Source: JALZAQ01 sp038253885 (GTDB lineage: Bacteria; Gemmatimonadota; Gemmatimonadetes; Gemmatimonadales; Gemmatimonadaceae). Taken from it: a stretch of 64,000 nucleotides of DNA. Numbering within the stretch: the stretch's first letter is position 1; each line of letters starts with the position of its first letter. This document shows positions 1 through 8,451 of this stretch, piece by piece. The notes beneath the pieces are model-generated. The model worked only from the letters and a program-made list of their open reading frames with translations. It was not told the DNA's origin and searched no databases. The stretch spans positions 1 through 64,000 of the forward strand of contig JBBSGP010000015.1 of assembly GCA_038253885.1 (NCBI GenBank). Direction: 5' to 3'. Both the position numbers and the translations under genes were made by a program.

Positions 1-19
1 CCTCGCGGGCGAAGCTCAC
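1..19 (-). CDS. possible start of a further operon gene (partial)
   Basis: A GTG at position 19 overlaps the purC stop as GTGA, the same 4-base arrangement used at most junctions in this window. Six codons (V S F A R E) are visible before the window ends. Nothing can be said about the product. The call rests only on junction geometry. Confidence 0.3.
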
Positions 20-963
20 GTCGGCTCCGGGATCACCAACTCTGCTCCTGTCAAGCGCCGGTATGCATCCAGATAGCGGCGGCTGGTGGCCAGGACGACC
101 TCCGGGGGAAGCGCGGGAGGGGGCGCTTCGCCATTCCAACGTCCGGCCCCGCGCTCCCCGTCGAGGTAGTCCCGCAGAGGCTGCTTGTCGAAGCTGGGTT
201 GGCCGCGGCCCGGGGCATAGCCGTCGGCCGGCCAGAAACGGGAGCTGTCGGGCGTCAACACCTCGTCGATGAGGAGCACTCGACCCTCGCGATCTCGCCC
301 AAACTCGAACTTCGTGTCAGCGATGATGATCCCGCGCTGCGCGGCGATGTCGCGGCCGCGGCCGTACACCAGACGGGAGAGGCGCTCCAGCTCGGCGGTC
401 TCGCTCGCCCCGATGATCTCCGACATCCGAGACACGGTGATGTTCTCATCGTGTCCGACTTCGGCCTTGGTGGAGGGACTGAAGATCGGCGGCTCCAGCT
501 GATCACTCTCGCGCAGTCCGGTGCGCAGCACCTCTCCCGCCAGCGTCCCACCGCGGACGTACTCCTTCCATGCCGATCCGGTGATGTAGCCCCGCACGAC
601 GCATTCGACCGGAAAAGGCGTGGTGCGGCGACAGAGCATCGATCTCGCGCCGAGCACGGCCCGCGCGGGCTCGAGTGTCGGAACCGCCCGGACGATCTCC
701 GCCGCGTCGACCGAGATCACATGATGCGGGAGGAGGTTTGCGAACTGCTTGCACCACCAGGCACTGAGCTGCGTGAGAACCGCGCCCTTGTGGGGGATGC
801 TCTCCTTCATGACGACATCGAAGGCGCTCACCCGATCGGTGGCGACCAACAGAATGCGATCCGCGTCCACTTCGTAGATGTCGCGCACCTTTCCGCGGCC
901 CAGGCGACGGAGCGGGAGGTCGCTGTTCGTCATCACCGAGGTCGTCCCGACTCCGCTCGTCAT
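16..963 (-). CDS. purC: SAICAR synthetase (phosphoribosylaminoimidazole-succinocarboxamide synthase)
   Basis: This enzyme joins CAIR and aspartate with ATP to give SAICAR in cytosolic de novo purine synthesis. The 315-residue protein has the N-terminal nucleotide-binding loop GKVRDIYE at residues 24-31, the family signature VVRGYITGSAWKEY in the middle and DTKFEFG further on. The length fits the longer, about 300-residue bacterial/yeast-type enzymes. The start at 963 is chosen because its ATG overlaps the purB stop as ATGA; a second in-frame ATG at 933 would remove ten poorly conserved residues and remains possible. It is the last complete gene of the truA-fsa-htrA-purB-purC operon, next to purB, whose enzyme acts on the PurC product. 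Confidence 0.96.
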   Translation of the reverse strand: MTSGVGTTSVMTNSDLPLRRLGRGKVRDIYEVDADRILLVATDRVSAFDVVMKESIPHKGAVLTQLSAWWCKQFANLLPHHVISVDAAEIVRAVPTLEPARAVLGARSMLCRRTTPFPVECVVRGYITGSAWKEYVRGGTLAGEVLRTGLRESDQLEPPIFSPSTKAEVGHDENITVSRMSEIIGASETAELERLSRLVYGRGRDIAAQRGIIIADTKFEFGRDREGRVLLIDEVLTPDSSRFWPADGYAPGRGQPSFDKQPLRDYLDGERGAGRWNGEAPPPALPPEVVLATSRRYLDAYRRLTGAELVIPEPT

Positions 964-2399
964 ACGCGCAGCGCCTCGCGCGCGAGGGGCGCCGGTGCGC
1001 TTTCTTCGGCCAGCAGCGGGCGCATCACATTGTCGAGGAAGGTGTCCACCTGCTGCGGGGCCAGCCCGATGAACTCCTCCGGCTCGAGGGCGCCGCGAAG
1101 ATCCTCGACCGAGAGCCCGAACTCCGGGTCCGCCGCGAGACGGTCCAGCATGTCGTTGCGATCCGCCCCGTCCTTCAGCGCGGTCGCCGCCGCAAGACTG
1201 TGGCGGCGGATGATCTCGTGGGCCCGCTGGCGATCCCCGCCTGCTCGCACGGCACGAACGAGGAGCTTCTCGGTGGCCATGAACGGAAGCTCGTCGGCGA
1301 TCCGCCGGCGAATACGGGCGGGGTGGACATCAAGTCCCGAAGCGATGTTGGCCATGAGCACGAGGATGGCGTCGGTAGCGAGAAAGGATTCCGCGAGCAC
1401 GATCCGGCGGTTGGCGCTGTCGTCAAGCGTGCGTTCGAAGTACTGCACACTGTGGGTCAGGTTCGCGTTCTCCTCGAGTGAGATCACGAATCGGGCCAGA
1501 GCGGCGATTCTCTCCGAGCGCATGGGATTGCGCTTGTAGGCCATCGCCGACGAGCCGATCTGCTCGCGCTCGAACGGCTCCTCGATCTCCCCGAACGCCT
1601 GCAGCATGCGGATGTCGCCGCTGAATTTCGACGCGCTCGCGGCCATCCCGGCCACCACGGACAGGATCTGCGCATCCAGCTTCCGGCTGTACGTCTGGCC
1701 GGTGATCGGGAGAGCGTGCTCGAAGCCCAACCGCCGGACCACGAGCTCCTCGAGGCGCTGCACTTTGACTCGATCGCCGTCGAACAGCTCCAGGTAGGAG
1801 GCCTGCGTGCCGGTCGTGCCTTTAACTCCCCGCAGCGGCAGCGTCACGATGCGGTGATCCAGGTCCGCGAGGTCGAGCACCAGGTCCTGCATCCACAACG
1901 TCGCGCGCTTGCCAACGGTGGTGAGCTGCGCCGGCTGGAGATGGGTGTATGCGAGTGTAGGCTCCCCGCGCCATTCCTGCGCGAATCCGGCCAGAGCGCG
2001 CAGGATATCCACCAGCTTGGCGCGCAGCAGCCGGAGCCCGCGGTGCAGGATGATCAGCTCGGCGTTGTCGGTGATGTCGGCGCTGGTAGCGCCGAGATGG
2101 ATGTAACCGCGGGCCGCGGGAGCCGCCTCCGCGAAGGTGTGGACGTGCGCCATCACATCGTGTCGGAAGCGGTGCTCGAACGCCGCCGCGCTCCCGAAAT
2201 CGATGTCGTCGAGATGCTCACGCATCTGTCGCACAGCCTCTTCCGGAATCGATGCGCCGAGCTCACGCTGGGCTTCAGCCAGTGCGAGCCAGATGCGCCG
2301 CCACAGGCCATGGCGAGTCTGCGGAGACCAGAGCTCGAGCATCGCCGTGGATGCATAGCGCTCGGCCAGGGGGGAAGCGTAGCGCGCCGGCGATGTCAT
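960..2399 (-). CDS. purB: adenylosuccinate lyase
   Basis: This lyase releases fumarate from SAICAR and from adenylosuccinate, so it serves both the main purine pathway and AMP formation. The protein is 479 residues. It has a THLQPAQ segment with the catalytic-type histidine near residue 153 and the fumarase/aspartase superfamily signature GSSAMAYKRNPMRSER at residues 282-297, whose serines sit in the mobile active-site loop. That wording closely matches the eukaryotic-type branch (human enzyme has GSSAMPYKRNPMRSER, from memory) rather than the short B. subtilis type. Both ends overlap their neighbours by 4 bases: the start overlaps the htrA stop, and the stop overlaps purC. Confidence 0.96.
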   Translation of the reverse strand: MTSPARYASPLAERYASTAMLELWSPQTRHGLWRRIWLALAEAQRELGASIPEEAVRQMREHLDDIDFGSAAAFEHRFRHDVMAHVHTFAEAAPAARGYIHLGATSADITDNAELIILHRGLRLLRAKLVDILRALAGFAQEWRGEPTLAYTHLQPAQLTTVGKRATLWMQDLVLDLADLDHRIVTLPLRGVKGTTGTQASYLELFDGDRVKVQRLEELVVRRLGFEHALPITGQTYSRKLDAQILSVVAGMAASASKFSGDIRMLQAFGEIEEPFEREQIGSSAMAYKRNPMRSERIAALARFVISLEENANLTHSVQYFERTLDDSANRRIVLAESFLATDAILVLMANIASGLDVHPARIRRRIADELPFMATEKLLVRAVRAGGDRQRAHEIIRRHSLAAATALKDGADRNDMLDRLAADPEFGLSVEDLRGALEPEEFIGLAPQQVDTFLDNVMRPLLAEESAPAPLAREALRV

Positions 2400-3796
2400 C
2401 GAATCATGAAGTCGGTGGAGTAGATGCGGCCGGCCCGCTCGAAGAACATCCGGATCACGTCACGCCCTCCGTACTGGTCGAGGGCGCGCGCCGCATCTTC
2501 CGCGTTCTGGATCGGCACGCGATTGACCTGCACGATGACGTCTCCCTTCTCGATGCCGAGCTCGTCGGCGACGCGCCGGCTCACCTCGTAGATGAGAGCG
2601 CCGCGAGTGCTTCGGATGTTGCGCTCGGCACGAATGGCAGGCGTCAAGGAGACGAGCTGCAGCTCCTTGAGGACCGCCACCTTCGGTGCGCTGACGTCCG
2701 GCTGATCGGCGACGGTCACCGTGAACGTCTGCTCGCGGTTTCCGCGTCTCACCAGCAAGGGTATGCGCTCGCCCACTCGAAGGTCGAGTAGCTCCGCTTC
2801 CCAGTCGAACGGATTGTGCAGCGCTCGATTCCGGGAGCGGACCAGGACGTCGCCAGGCTGGAGTCCCGACTGTGCCGCCGGAGAGCCCGGCGAGACCGAC
2901 CGGACGAAGGCGCCGGCTCGCACGGCCGCGCGGAAATCCTGGGTCGCCGGCAACGACAGCTGAATCCCGATCCAGGGACGTCGCACAACGCCGTGGGCAA
3001 CGAGATCCTCGGCCACGCGACGTGCGCGATCGATGGGTATCGCGAAGCCCAACCCGATCGATCCACCGCTCGGGGAAAAGATGGAGCTGTTCACACCGAT
3101 CACGGCGCCGAGAGCGTTCACCAGAGGTCCCCCGGAATTTCCCGGATTGATCGCGGCATCCGTCTGGATCATGTCGACATAGATCCCCTGACCTTCCGCC
3201 CGCCCGACGAGATTGCGACCGGTGCCACTCACCACGCCCGCGGTCACGCTGGGCTCGGTGTTGCCGAGGAGAAATCCGTACGGGTTGCCGATGGCGATCG
3301 CCCACTCGCCGATGATCACGTCCGCGGAGCTGCCGAGCGTCGCCACCGGCAGCTGCGTCGCTTCGATCTTCAGCACCGCCAGATCGTTCGCCTCATCCTT
3401 CCCGATGAGCCGCGCCGGGTAGGTCGTCCCATCGCGCAGAGCGACCGAGACGCGCGTCGCGTCGAGGACCACATGAGCATTGGTGACGATCACGCCATTC
3501 GACCGGATGATGAAGCCGGATCCCAATCCCGGGACGACCCGCTGGCTGGCGCCGCCGCCGAAGAACAGCTCGGAAGGATCGAGCGGTCTCTGCTCGACGA
3601 CCTCCGTCTGGACCGTCACCACGGCCGGGGAGACCTTGGCGACCGCGTCGGTGATCATCGTGTGCCGCGCCGGATCGACGGCCCGCTGCTGCGCCGCGCT
3701 CGCGACTCGGACAGCTATGCCCTCATCCTGCGAGCCCCCGCGACAACCCGCGGCGGCGAGCGCTCCGAGCAGGCAGCTCGCCAGCGCCCGTGTCAC
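2396..3796 (-). CDS. HtrA/DegP-type serine protease, lipoprotein, two PDZ domains
   Basis: This is a periplasmic trypsin-like protease or chaperone of the HtrA family, expected to degrade or hold misfolded envelope proteins. The 466-residue product begins with a lipoprotein signal (lipobox LAAAGC, cysteine 18), so it is probably membrane-anchored. The triad is visible: His108 in TNAHVV, Asp138 in NDLAVLKI, Ser221 in GNSGGP. Two PDZ domains follow, at roughly 265-355 and 370-460. The start is a GTG that overlaps the transaldolase-like gene's stop as GTGA and gives a good signal peptide. Its place between truA/fsa and the purine genes has no obvious functional logic and is probably simple co-transcription. 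Confidence 0.93.
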   Translation of the reverse strand: MTRALASCLLGALAAAGCRGGSQDEGIAVRVASAAQQRAVDPARHTMITDAVAKVSPAVVTVQTEVVEQRPLDPSELFFGGGASQRVVPGLGSGFIIRSNGVIVTNAHVVLDATRVSVALRDGTTYPARLIGKDEANDLAVLKIEATQLPVATLGSSADVIIGEWAIAIGNPYGFLLGNTEPSVTAGVVSGTGRNLVGRAEGQGIYVDMIQTDAAINPGNSGGPLVNALGAVIGVNSSIFSPSGGSIGLGFAIPIDRARRVAEDLVAHGVVRRPWIGIQLSLPATQDFRAAVRAGAFVRSVSPGSPAAQSGLQPGDVLVRSRNRALHNPFDWEAELLDLRVGERIPLLVRRGNREQTFTVTVADQPDVSAPKVAVLKELQLVSLTPAIRAERNIRSTRGALIYEVSRRVADELGIEKGDVIVQVNRVPIQNAEDAARALDQYGGRDVIRMFFERAGRIYSTDFMIR

Positions 3797-4467
3797 GCCT
3801 CGGCTCGTGAGCGCGCGATCCGATGGCTCCAGTCATTGAGAAACTGGTCGAACCCGACATCGGTAAGCGGATGAAGCAGTAGCGAGCGGAGAACTGCCGC
3901 CGGAACGGTCGCCCCATCGGCGCCCAGTCGTGCCGCGGCCATGAAATGCGCCGGTGAGCGGATGGATGCGGCCAGAATCTCACACTCGTAGCCGTAGTTG
4001 TCGAAGATCGTTCTGATCTCCCGAATCATCTCGATGCCGTTGGCGCCGATATCCTCGAGTCGTCCGATGAAGGGGCTGACGTACGCCGCTCCCGCCTTCG
4101 CGGCGAACAGCGCCTGCGCGGCGTTGAAGATGAGAGTGGTGTCGACTCTGATGCCCTCGGCACACAAACGGCGCACCGCGAGGATTCCCTCCTCGATCAT
4201 CGGGATCTGGACGACGATGTTGTCCGCGACCTTCGCCAGCTCCCGGCCGTCTCGATACATGGCGTCCGCATCGACCGCCAACACCTCGGCGCAGACCGGT
4301 CCGCTCACGAGTCGGGCGAGCTCGGCGAGCTGGCTCCGCGAGCCGGCCCCCCCGTCGCCTGCCTCGTGCGCCAGGAGAGCCGGATTCGTGGTGATGCCGT
4401 CGATCAGGCCGGTGGTGAGTGCCCATCGGAGCTCGTCGGCGCTGGCCGTGTCGAGAAAAACTTTCAT
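3793..4467 (-). CDS. transaldolase/fructose-6-phosphate aldolase-like protein with Lys to Gln at the Schiff-base position
   Basis: The 224-residue protein belongs to the small TalC/FSA class-I aldolase family (TIM barrel; family members cleave or transfer dihydroxyacetone units of sugar phosphates). Family motifs are clear: FLDTA with Asp6, GITTNPAL at 24-31, and AAKAGAAYVSPFIGRLEDIG. The catalytic lysine of the family lies in VVKIP or VVKVP. Here the sequence is NIVVQIPMIEEG, with glutamine 87 encoded by CAG at 4209-4207. No nearby lysine replaces it. Either the protein no longer forms the Schiff base and has another role, or a single base was changed or misread. It overlaps truA and htrA by 4 bases each. 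Confidence 0.85.
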   Translation of the reverse strand: MKVFLDTASADELRWALTTGLIDGITTNPALLAHEAGDGGAGSRSQLAELARLVSGPVCAEVLAVDADAMYRDGRELAKVADNIVVQIPMIEEGILAVRRLCAEGIRVDTTLIFNAAQALFAAKAGAAYVSPFIGRLEDIGANGIEMIREIRTIFDNYGYECEILAASIRSPAHFMAAARLGADGATVPAAVLRSLLLHPLTDVGFDQFLNDWSHRIARSRAEA

Positions 4468-5246
4468 GCGGAGGAGAGGTAGAGGTCAGACGGGTAACAA
4501 ACACGCTCGAGGCACAACGCGTGAGCGGGCGCGGGTGCCGACGTATCCTGGTTATGGGGCGCGGCCAGCAGCATAGCCAGATCGGCAGCGTCACGTCGGC
4601 CCGCCGCCGCATCGATCATCGTGCCGACCAGAAAGCGCACCATGTGATGCAGGAACCGGTTCGCCTCGATCTCGAACAGCAACCCGCCTAGTCCTGGGCG
4701 ATCACGCCACACGGCCGATGTCACCTCACAGCAATGGTCGTCGGTATCGGGAGCCGTGCCGCGAACCGCGAACGCGCGAAAGCAATGATTTCCCACTAGA
4801 GAGTTTGCTCCGGTGTCGAGCGCTCCGCGATCCAACGCTCGCTCGTAGACCCACTCCCAGCGGCGCCGGAAAGGCGACGCGGCGCCCTCGTCAGTGCCGA
4901 CCACATAGCTGTATCGTCGTGCGATGGCGCTGAAGCGGGCGTGGAACAGGTCGCGCATCTCGTGCGCGGCGGCCACCCAGATATCGTCCGGAAGCACGGC
5001 GTTCAGTGCTCGCCGCAATCCGGACGCCTGCCATCTGGCGGGGACTTTCACGCCCACTGACTGTCCGCGCGCGTGGACGCCAGCATCGGTCCGTCCCGAC
5101 CCGAGTGCACCGACAGAGCGGTTGCAGAGGCGCCCCAGCGTGTCTTCGAGCACTCCTTGCACCGTTCGCGAGTCCGGCTGTCGCTGCCAGCCCGCGAACC
5201 CCGCCCCGTCGTAGTGGAGCACGAGCTGAATCGTCCGCTCCGACAT
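4464..5246 (-). CDS. truA: tRNA pseudouridine(38-40) synthase
   Basis: TruA converts uridines 38-40 in the tRNA anticodon stem-loop to pseudouridine. The 260-residue length is normal. The catalytic motif SGRTDAGVHA is at 50-59 with Asp54 as nucleophile. The N-terminal YDGAGFAGWQRQP and the C-terminal RFLHHMVR motifs are also present. It is the first gene of the minus-strand operon. A promoter-like pair ends six bases before its ATG, which would make the transcript leaderless. The stop overlaps the next gene as ATGA. Confidence 0.96.
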   Translation of the reverse strand: MSERTIQLVLHYDGAGFAGWQRQPDSRTVQGVLEDTLGRLCNRSVGALGSGRTDAGVHARGQSVGVKVPARWQASGLRRALNAVLPDDIWVAAAHEMRDLFHARFSAIARRYSYVVGTDEGAASPFRRRWEWVYERALDRGALDTGANSLVGNHCFRAFAVRGTAPDTDDHCCEVTSAVWRDRPGLGGLLFEIEANRFLHHMVRFLVGTMIDAAAGRRDAADLAMLLAAPHNQDTSAPAPAHALCLERVCYPSDLYLSSA

Positions 5247-5252
5247 GCCGGG

Positions 5253-5280
5253 AACATACCCGGAGGCCCCCCGCTGTCAA
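5253..5280 (-). promoter_or_regulatory. predicted promoter of the truA operon (leaderless geometry)
   Basis: On the minus strand TTGACA (5280-5275), a 16-base spacer and TATGTT (5258-5253) resemble a sigma-70 promoter. Only six bases separate the -10 element from the truA ATG at 5246, so transcription would start at or next to the A of the ATG. Confidence 0.5.
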
Positions 5281-5302
5281 GCAACCAACACGAGTCAACC
5301 GA

Positions 5303-5332
5303 TTGACAGCTCGACATCTACGTCTCTACATT
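5303..5332 (+). promoter_or_regulatory. predicted promoter of the GAF-protein/trpD unit
   Basis: TTGACA at 5303-5308 is followed after 18 bases by TACATT at 5327-5332. The predicted transcript would begin near 5339, about 34 bases before the ATG at 5373. It lies in the 126-base divergent region shared with truA. Confidence 0.45.
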
Positions 5333-5372
5333 CCCACTCCCTCACCCCTTCCGACAGACCCTCTCCCCCAGC

Positions 5373-6692
5373 ATGCCCCCACGTACGCTGGCGTCGCTCG
5401 CGCAAGCGCTCGGAGCCGCCTCCGGAATGGACGCGGCTCTGGTCGCGCTGGGGGAGGCGCTGGCCGATGTCGATCGCACCTCGCGCATCGCGCTGCTGAG
5501 GTACGACATGCGACACCAGATCTTCCGCGAGCGGCTCGCGCCGGTGGACGCGAACGTTCACGTCACTCGGGTGGACACCACCTTCGACCACCTTCCCGCG
5601 AGCGTGCGCACGGTCATAAGCGGCGCTGGGGAGTTTGCCGAGCTCGGAGACGACTCGGACCAGTACGCTCGCCTGTTCGGCATCGCCGGCCCACAAGAGG
5701 AAGGACTGCTCGGCTTGCGCGGCCTCCACATCGACGGACAGCTGGCCGGTGTTCTGGCGCTCTACGAGCCCAAGCGTCTCTTCGGCACGCGCGTCTCCGA
5801 GCGATTCGACCCCTACGCCGCACTGTTCGATCTCGCGTTCAACCGCTTTGCCGAGCATGAGGCACGTGACGAGGCGGTGAAGACACTCGAGCACGTAACG
5901 CAACGAGTACACGGCGAATACGTCCGCCGGCTCGCGGGGCTCGAGCAGCAGCTCCGGGAGGCTCGGGCGCCGAAGGCCGGAGGCGGAGGGGGGATCGATC
6001 CGGCGGCCCTGCTGGCGCTGGAAACGGAGTCGGCCAAGGCCAAGGAGGAAGCGAGGCGCTCGCAACGCCGAACCGCCGCGATCGAGGAACAGGTCACCGC
6101 CGCCATCGGCCAGCTCGAACGGGCTCACATCGAGCTGCACCGGCGCAGTGAAGCTCTACGCCAGAAGACACGGACGCTCTACCTCATCGACCGGTTGCTC
6201 ACGCTCGACGCGAATTGCGTCGATCCGAAGCAGCTTGCCGACAGCCTGCTGGCGCTCGTCGGAGACGACATGCAGGCGCAGCGCTGTTCGCTCATGCTCC
6301 GCGTCCCGGACACCCCATCGCAGCTCTACATTGCCGCCGCGAAAGGTATCTCTCCGGATATCACCGACGGTACGCGGGTGACTATCGGTGAAGGCGTATC
6401 CGGCAAAGTCGCGGCCACACGCCAGCCACTTCTGGTGACGGATGTCGGCCAACAGGGTCGGCAACACCCGCTGCTGCGCGACGAGTACTTGAGCACGGGC
6501 TCGTTCATCAGCTTTCCGCTCGTGTATCATGGGCAGCTCGTCGGCGTGGTGAATCTCACCAATCGCGCACAGCGCGGCGTGTACGTCGAGGAGGACATCG
6601 AGCGCGTGCGTTTGTTGGGCCTCGTCATCTCACTCGTCGCCTCAAACGCCCAGCTCTCGGAACGGCTCCTGGAAGCCATTAGTGCCCGCTGA
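5373..6692 (+). CDS. GAF-domain protein with central coiled coil
   Basis: The 439-residue soluble protein has a degenerate GAF-like N-terminal region (about 1-165), an alanine/glutamate-rich coiled coil (about 165-270, with a GGGGG break), and a clear GAF domain (about 280-435) containing IGEGVSGKVAATRQPLLVTDV and VGVVNLTNR-type signatures. GAF domains bind small ligands or mediate dimerisation. No output domain (kinase, cyclase, HTH) is attached, so it probably works through a partner. It starts a transcription unit and overlaps trpD by 11 bases, so its expression is tied to tryptophan synthesis. The specific ligand and role are unknown. Confidence 0.8.
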   Translation: MPPRTLASLAQALGAASGMDAALVALGEALADVDRTSRIALLRYDMRHQIFRERLAPVDANVHVTRVDTTFDHLPASVRTVISGAGEFAELGDDSDQYARLFGIAGPQEEGLLGLRGLHIDGQLAGVLALYEPKRLFGTRVSERFDPYAALFDLAFNRFAEHEARDEAVKTLEHVTQRVHGEYVRRLAGLEQQLREARAPKAGGGGGIDPAALLALETESAKAKEEARRSQRRTAAIEEQVTAAIGQLERAHIELHRRSEALRQKTRTLYLIDRLLTLDANCVDPKQLADSLLALVGDDMQAQRCSLMLRVPDTPSQLYIAAAKGISPDITDGTRVTIGEGVSGKVAATRQPLLVTDVGQQGRQHPLLRDEYLSTGSFISFPLVYHGQLVGVVNLTNRAQRGVYVEEDIERVRLLGLVISLVASNAQLSERLLEAISAR

Positions 6693-7728
6693 GGCCATCC
6701 AGCTCGCCATCCGGCGGCTGGCAGCAGGGGAGTCGCTGACGACAGAAGAGGCATCGGCAGCCTTCGATGGCGTGATGAGCGGCGAGGGCACGCCGGCGCA
6801 GGTGGCGGCGCTCCTCATCGGGCTTCGCGTGAAGGGTGAGACCGCCGAGGAGCTAGCCGGTGGGGCGACCGCGCTGCGCCGAGCCATGGTGAAGCTGACT
6901 GCCGAGCGCCCGGACGATCTGGTAGACACCTGCGGTACGGGCGGCGGCCGGGTGCCGACCTTCAACATCTCGACCGCCGCGGCTCTTCTTGCCGCGGGCG
7001 CGGGCGTGAGGATCGCCAAGCATGGCAACCGGAGCTTCACCTCGCGCTGTGGCAGCGCCGACGTGCTCGAGGCGCTCGACATACGCATCGAGGTTCCGCT
7101 CGAGCGAATGGAGGAGATACTCCGCGAAGCCGGCATCGTTTTCATGTTCGCTCCCCTCATGCATCCGGCGATGCGACACGTGGGGCCGGTGCGGCGCGAG
7201 CTCGGCGTTCCGACCGTGATGAATGTTCTCGGGCCGCTGGCCAATCCCGCGAGCGCGGGGCGACAGGTCGTCGGCGTCGCCGAGCCGGAGCGGCTGCCTC
7301 TGCTCGCCGACGCGCTGCTGGCGTTGGGCTCCGTGCACTCGCTCGTCGTGCACGGCGAGCCGGGCCTTGACGAGCTTTCTCCACTGGGCCCCACGAGAGT
7401 CCTCGAGGTGCGCGGGGGAACGGTCAGCGAATGGGCCATCGAGCCTGGTCCGCTGGATGTCCTCACCCGCGATCAGAGTGAGCTAGCCGGGGGTGGACCC
7501 GCCGAGAACGCTCATATCATCCGGGAAGTTCTGAGCGGTCGTCGCGCGGGCGGAGCGGCCGCGGCGGTGATCCTCAATGCTGCCGCGGCGGTCTACGTCA
7601 GCGGAGCCGTACCGGCCTTTGGTGAGGCGATCGAGGTCGCGCGAGAGGCGCTCGCGCGGGGCATGGGGCTGGAAGCGCTCGAGCGTCTGCGCCGAGCCAG
7701 CGCGAGTGCCGCGGCCGGCGCTCAGTAG
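6682..7728 (+). CDS. trpD: anthranilate phosphoribosyltransferase
   Basis: TrpD transfers phosphoribosyl from PRPP to anthranilate, the second step from chorismate to tryptophan. The 348-residue protein carries the PRPP-binding glycine-rich motif DTCGTGGG (82-89), NISTAAA, and KHGNRSFTSRCGSADVLEALD-type anthranilate/PRPP contacts. The GTG start at 6682 overlaps the GAF gene by 11 bases and gives the usual N-terminus. The 3' end overlaps the convergent lexA gene by 7 bases. The trpE and trpG genes are not in this window. Confidence 0.95.
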   Translation: MPAEAIQLAIRRLAAGESLTTEEASAAFDGVMSGEGTPAQVAALLIGLRVKGETAEELAGGATALRRAMVKLTAERPDDLVDTCGTGGGRVPTFNISTAAALLAAGAGVRIAKHGNRSFTSRCGSADVLEALDIRIEVPLERMEEILREAGIVFMFAPLMHPAMRHVGPVRRELGVPTVMNVLGPLANPASAGRQVVGVAEPERLPLLADALLALGSVHSLVVHGEPGLDELSPLGPTRVLEVRGGTVSEWAIEPGPLDVLTRDQSELAGGGPAENAHIIREVLSGRRAGGAAAAVILNAAAAVYVSGAVPAFGEAIEVAREALARGMGLEALERLRRASASAAAGAQ

Positions 7729-8330
7729 CGGCGCAGCACCCCGACGACGACGCCCTGGATCGTCACGTCATCCTCGTGAAAATACATCGGGCTCATCGCC
7801 TCGTTCGCCGGCTGCAGCCGGATGCGGCCGTCCTTTTCGCGGTACAGCTTCTTGACCGTGGCAGCCGAATTGTCCACCAATGCGATCACCATCTCGCCGT
7901 TGTCGGCGCTGCGACGGTCGTTGATCACGACGTAGTCGCCGTCGCGGATCTGCTCGTCGATCATCGAGTTTCCGCGCACGCGAAGCACGTAGTGATTCCC
8001 GCCGCGGCGGCAGAAATCCTCCGGGACGACCACCGACTCCTGCACCGAGAGCGCTTCGATCGGCATCCCGGCCGCGACCGTGCCGAGCAACGGTAGCTCC
8101 ATGGCCCGCGGGAGCACGTCCGACGGAAGAATCTCGATCGCCCGGCTCTCATTGTACGAACGCTTGATGTACCCCTTCCGCTCGAGATTGCTGAGATGCT
8201 CGTGAACGGTCGCCAGCGAGTTATAGTTGAACTCGTGAGCGATTTCCTCGAAGCTCGGCGCGTAGCCCTTCGCTTCGCTGTACGAGCTGAGAAAGGTGAG
8301 GATCTCGCGCTGACGTTTCGTGAGCGGCAT
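7722..8330 (-). CDS. lexA: LexA repressor
   Basis: This is the SOS-response repressor, which self-cleaves when RecA filaments form. The start at 8330 (MPLTKRQREIL) gives 202 residues, the normal length; an upstream in-frame ATG at 8387 would add 19 non-conserved residues. The N-terminal winged helix-turn-helix spans about 1-65. The cleavage bond is Ala87-Gly88 in VAAGMP. The catalytic dyad is Ser122 (GNSMIDEQ) and Lys160 (ATVKK). The gene sits antisense between trpD and trpC and overlaps the trpD end by 7 bases. A promoter and a repeated operator-like element lie upstream. Confidence 0.95.
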   Translation of the reverse strand: MPLTKRQREILTFLSSYSEAKGYAPSFEEIAHEFNYNSLATVHEHLSNLERKGYIKRSYNESRAIEILPSDVLPRAMELPLLGTVAAGMPIEALSVQESVVVPEDFCRRGGNHYVLRVRGNSMIDEQIRDGDYVVINDRRSADNGEMVIALVDNSAATVKKLYREKDGRIRLQPANEAMSPMYFHEDDVTIQGVVVGVLRRY

Positions 8331-8402
8331 GCTCGTGCCCGGTGGAGTGAATGGCTCGGTTTGGCCCCAGCGCCCGTCCCGAAGCACCGACCGCTAGACT
8401 GA

Positions 8403-8446
8403 CCGAATGGACGCCGAATACCACTATAGCCGAAGAAGCCCCGAAG
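8403..8446. repeat. two pairs of 11-bp-period direct repeats over the lexA promoter (candidate LexA operator)
   Basis: Read on the minus strand, CTTCGG occurs at 8446-8441 and 8435-8430, and ATTCGG at 8419-8414 and 8408-8403. Each pair has a spacing of five bases and a period of 11. The first pair lies in the spacer between the predicted -35 and -10; the second covers the predicted start of transcription. Direct-repeat LexA sites of period 11 (GTTC-N7-GTTC) are known in Alphaproteobacteria. This arrangement is similar in geometry but different in sequence. Confidence 0.55.
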
Positions 8447-8451
8447 TGCAA
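8423..8451 (-). promoter_or_regulatory. predicted lexA promoter
   Basis: On the minus strand TTGCAC (8451-8446), a 17-base spacer and TATAGT (8428-8423, five of six consensus bases) form a plausible sigma-70 promoter. Transcription would begin near 8416, leaving a leader of about 86 bases before the lexA ATG at 8330. Confidence 0.55.

Noticed and set aside
199..1539. 446-codon plus-strand frame over purC and purB
   Set aside because: Antisense to two essential enzymes with full motifs; no recognisable domain.
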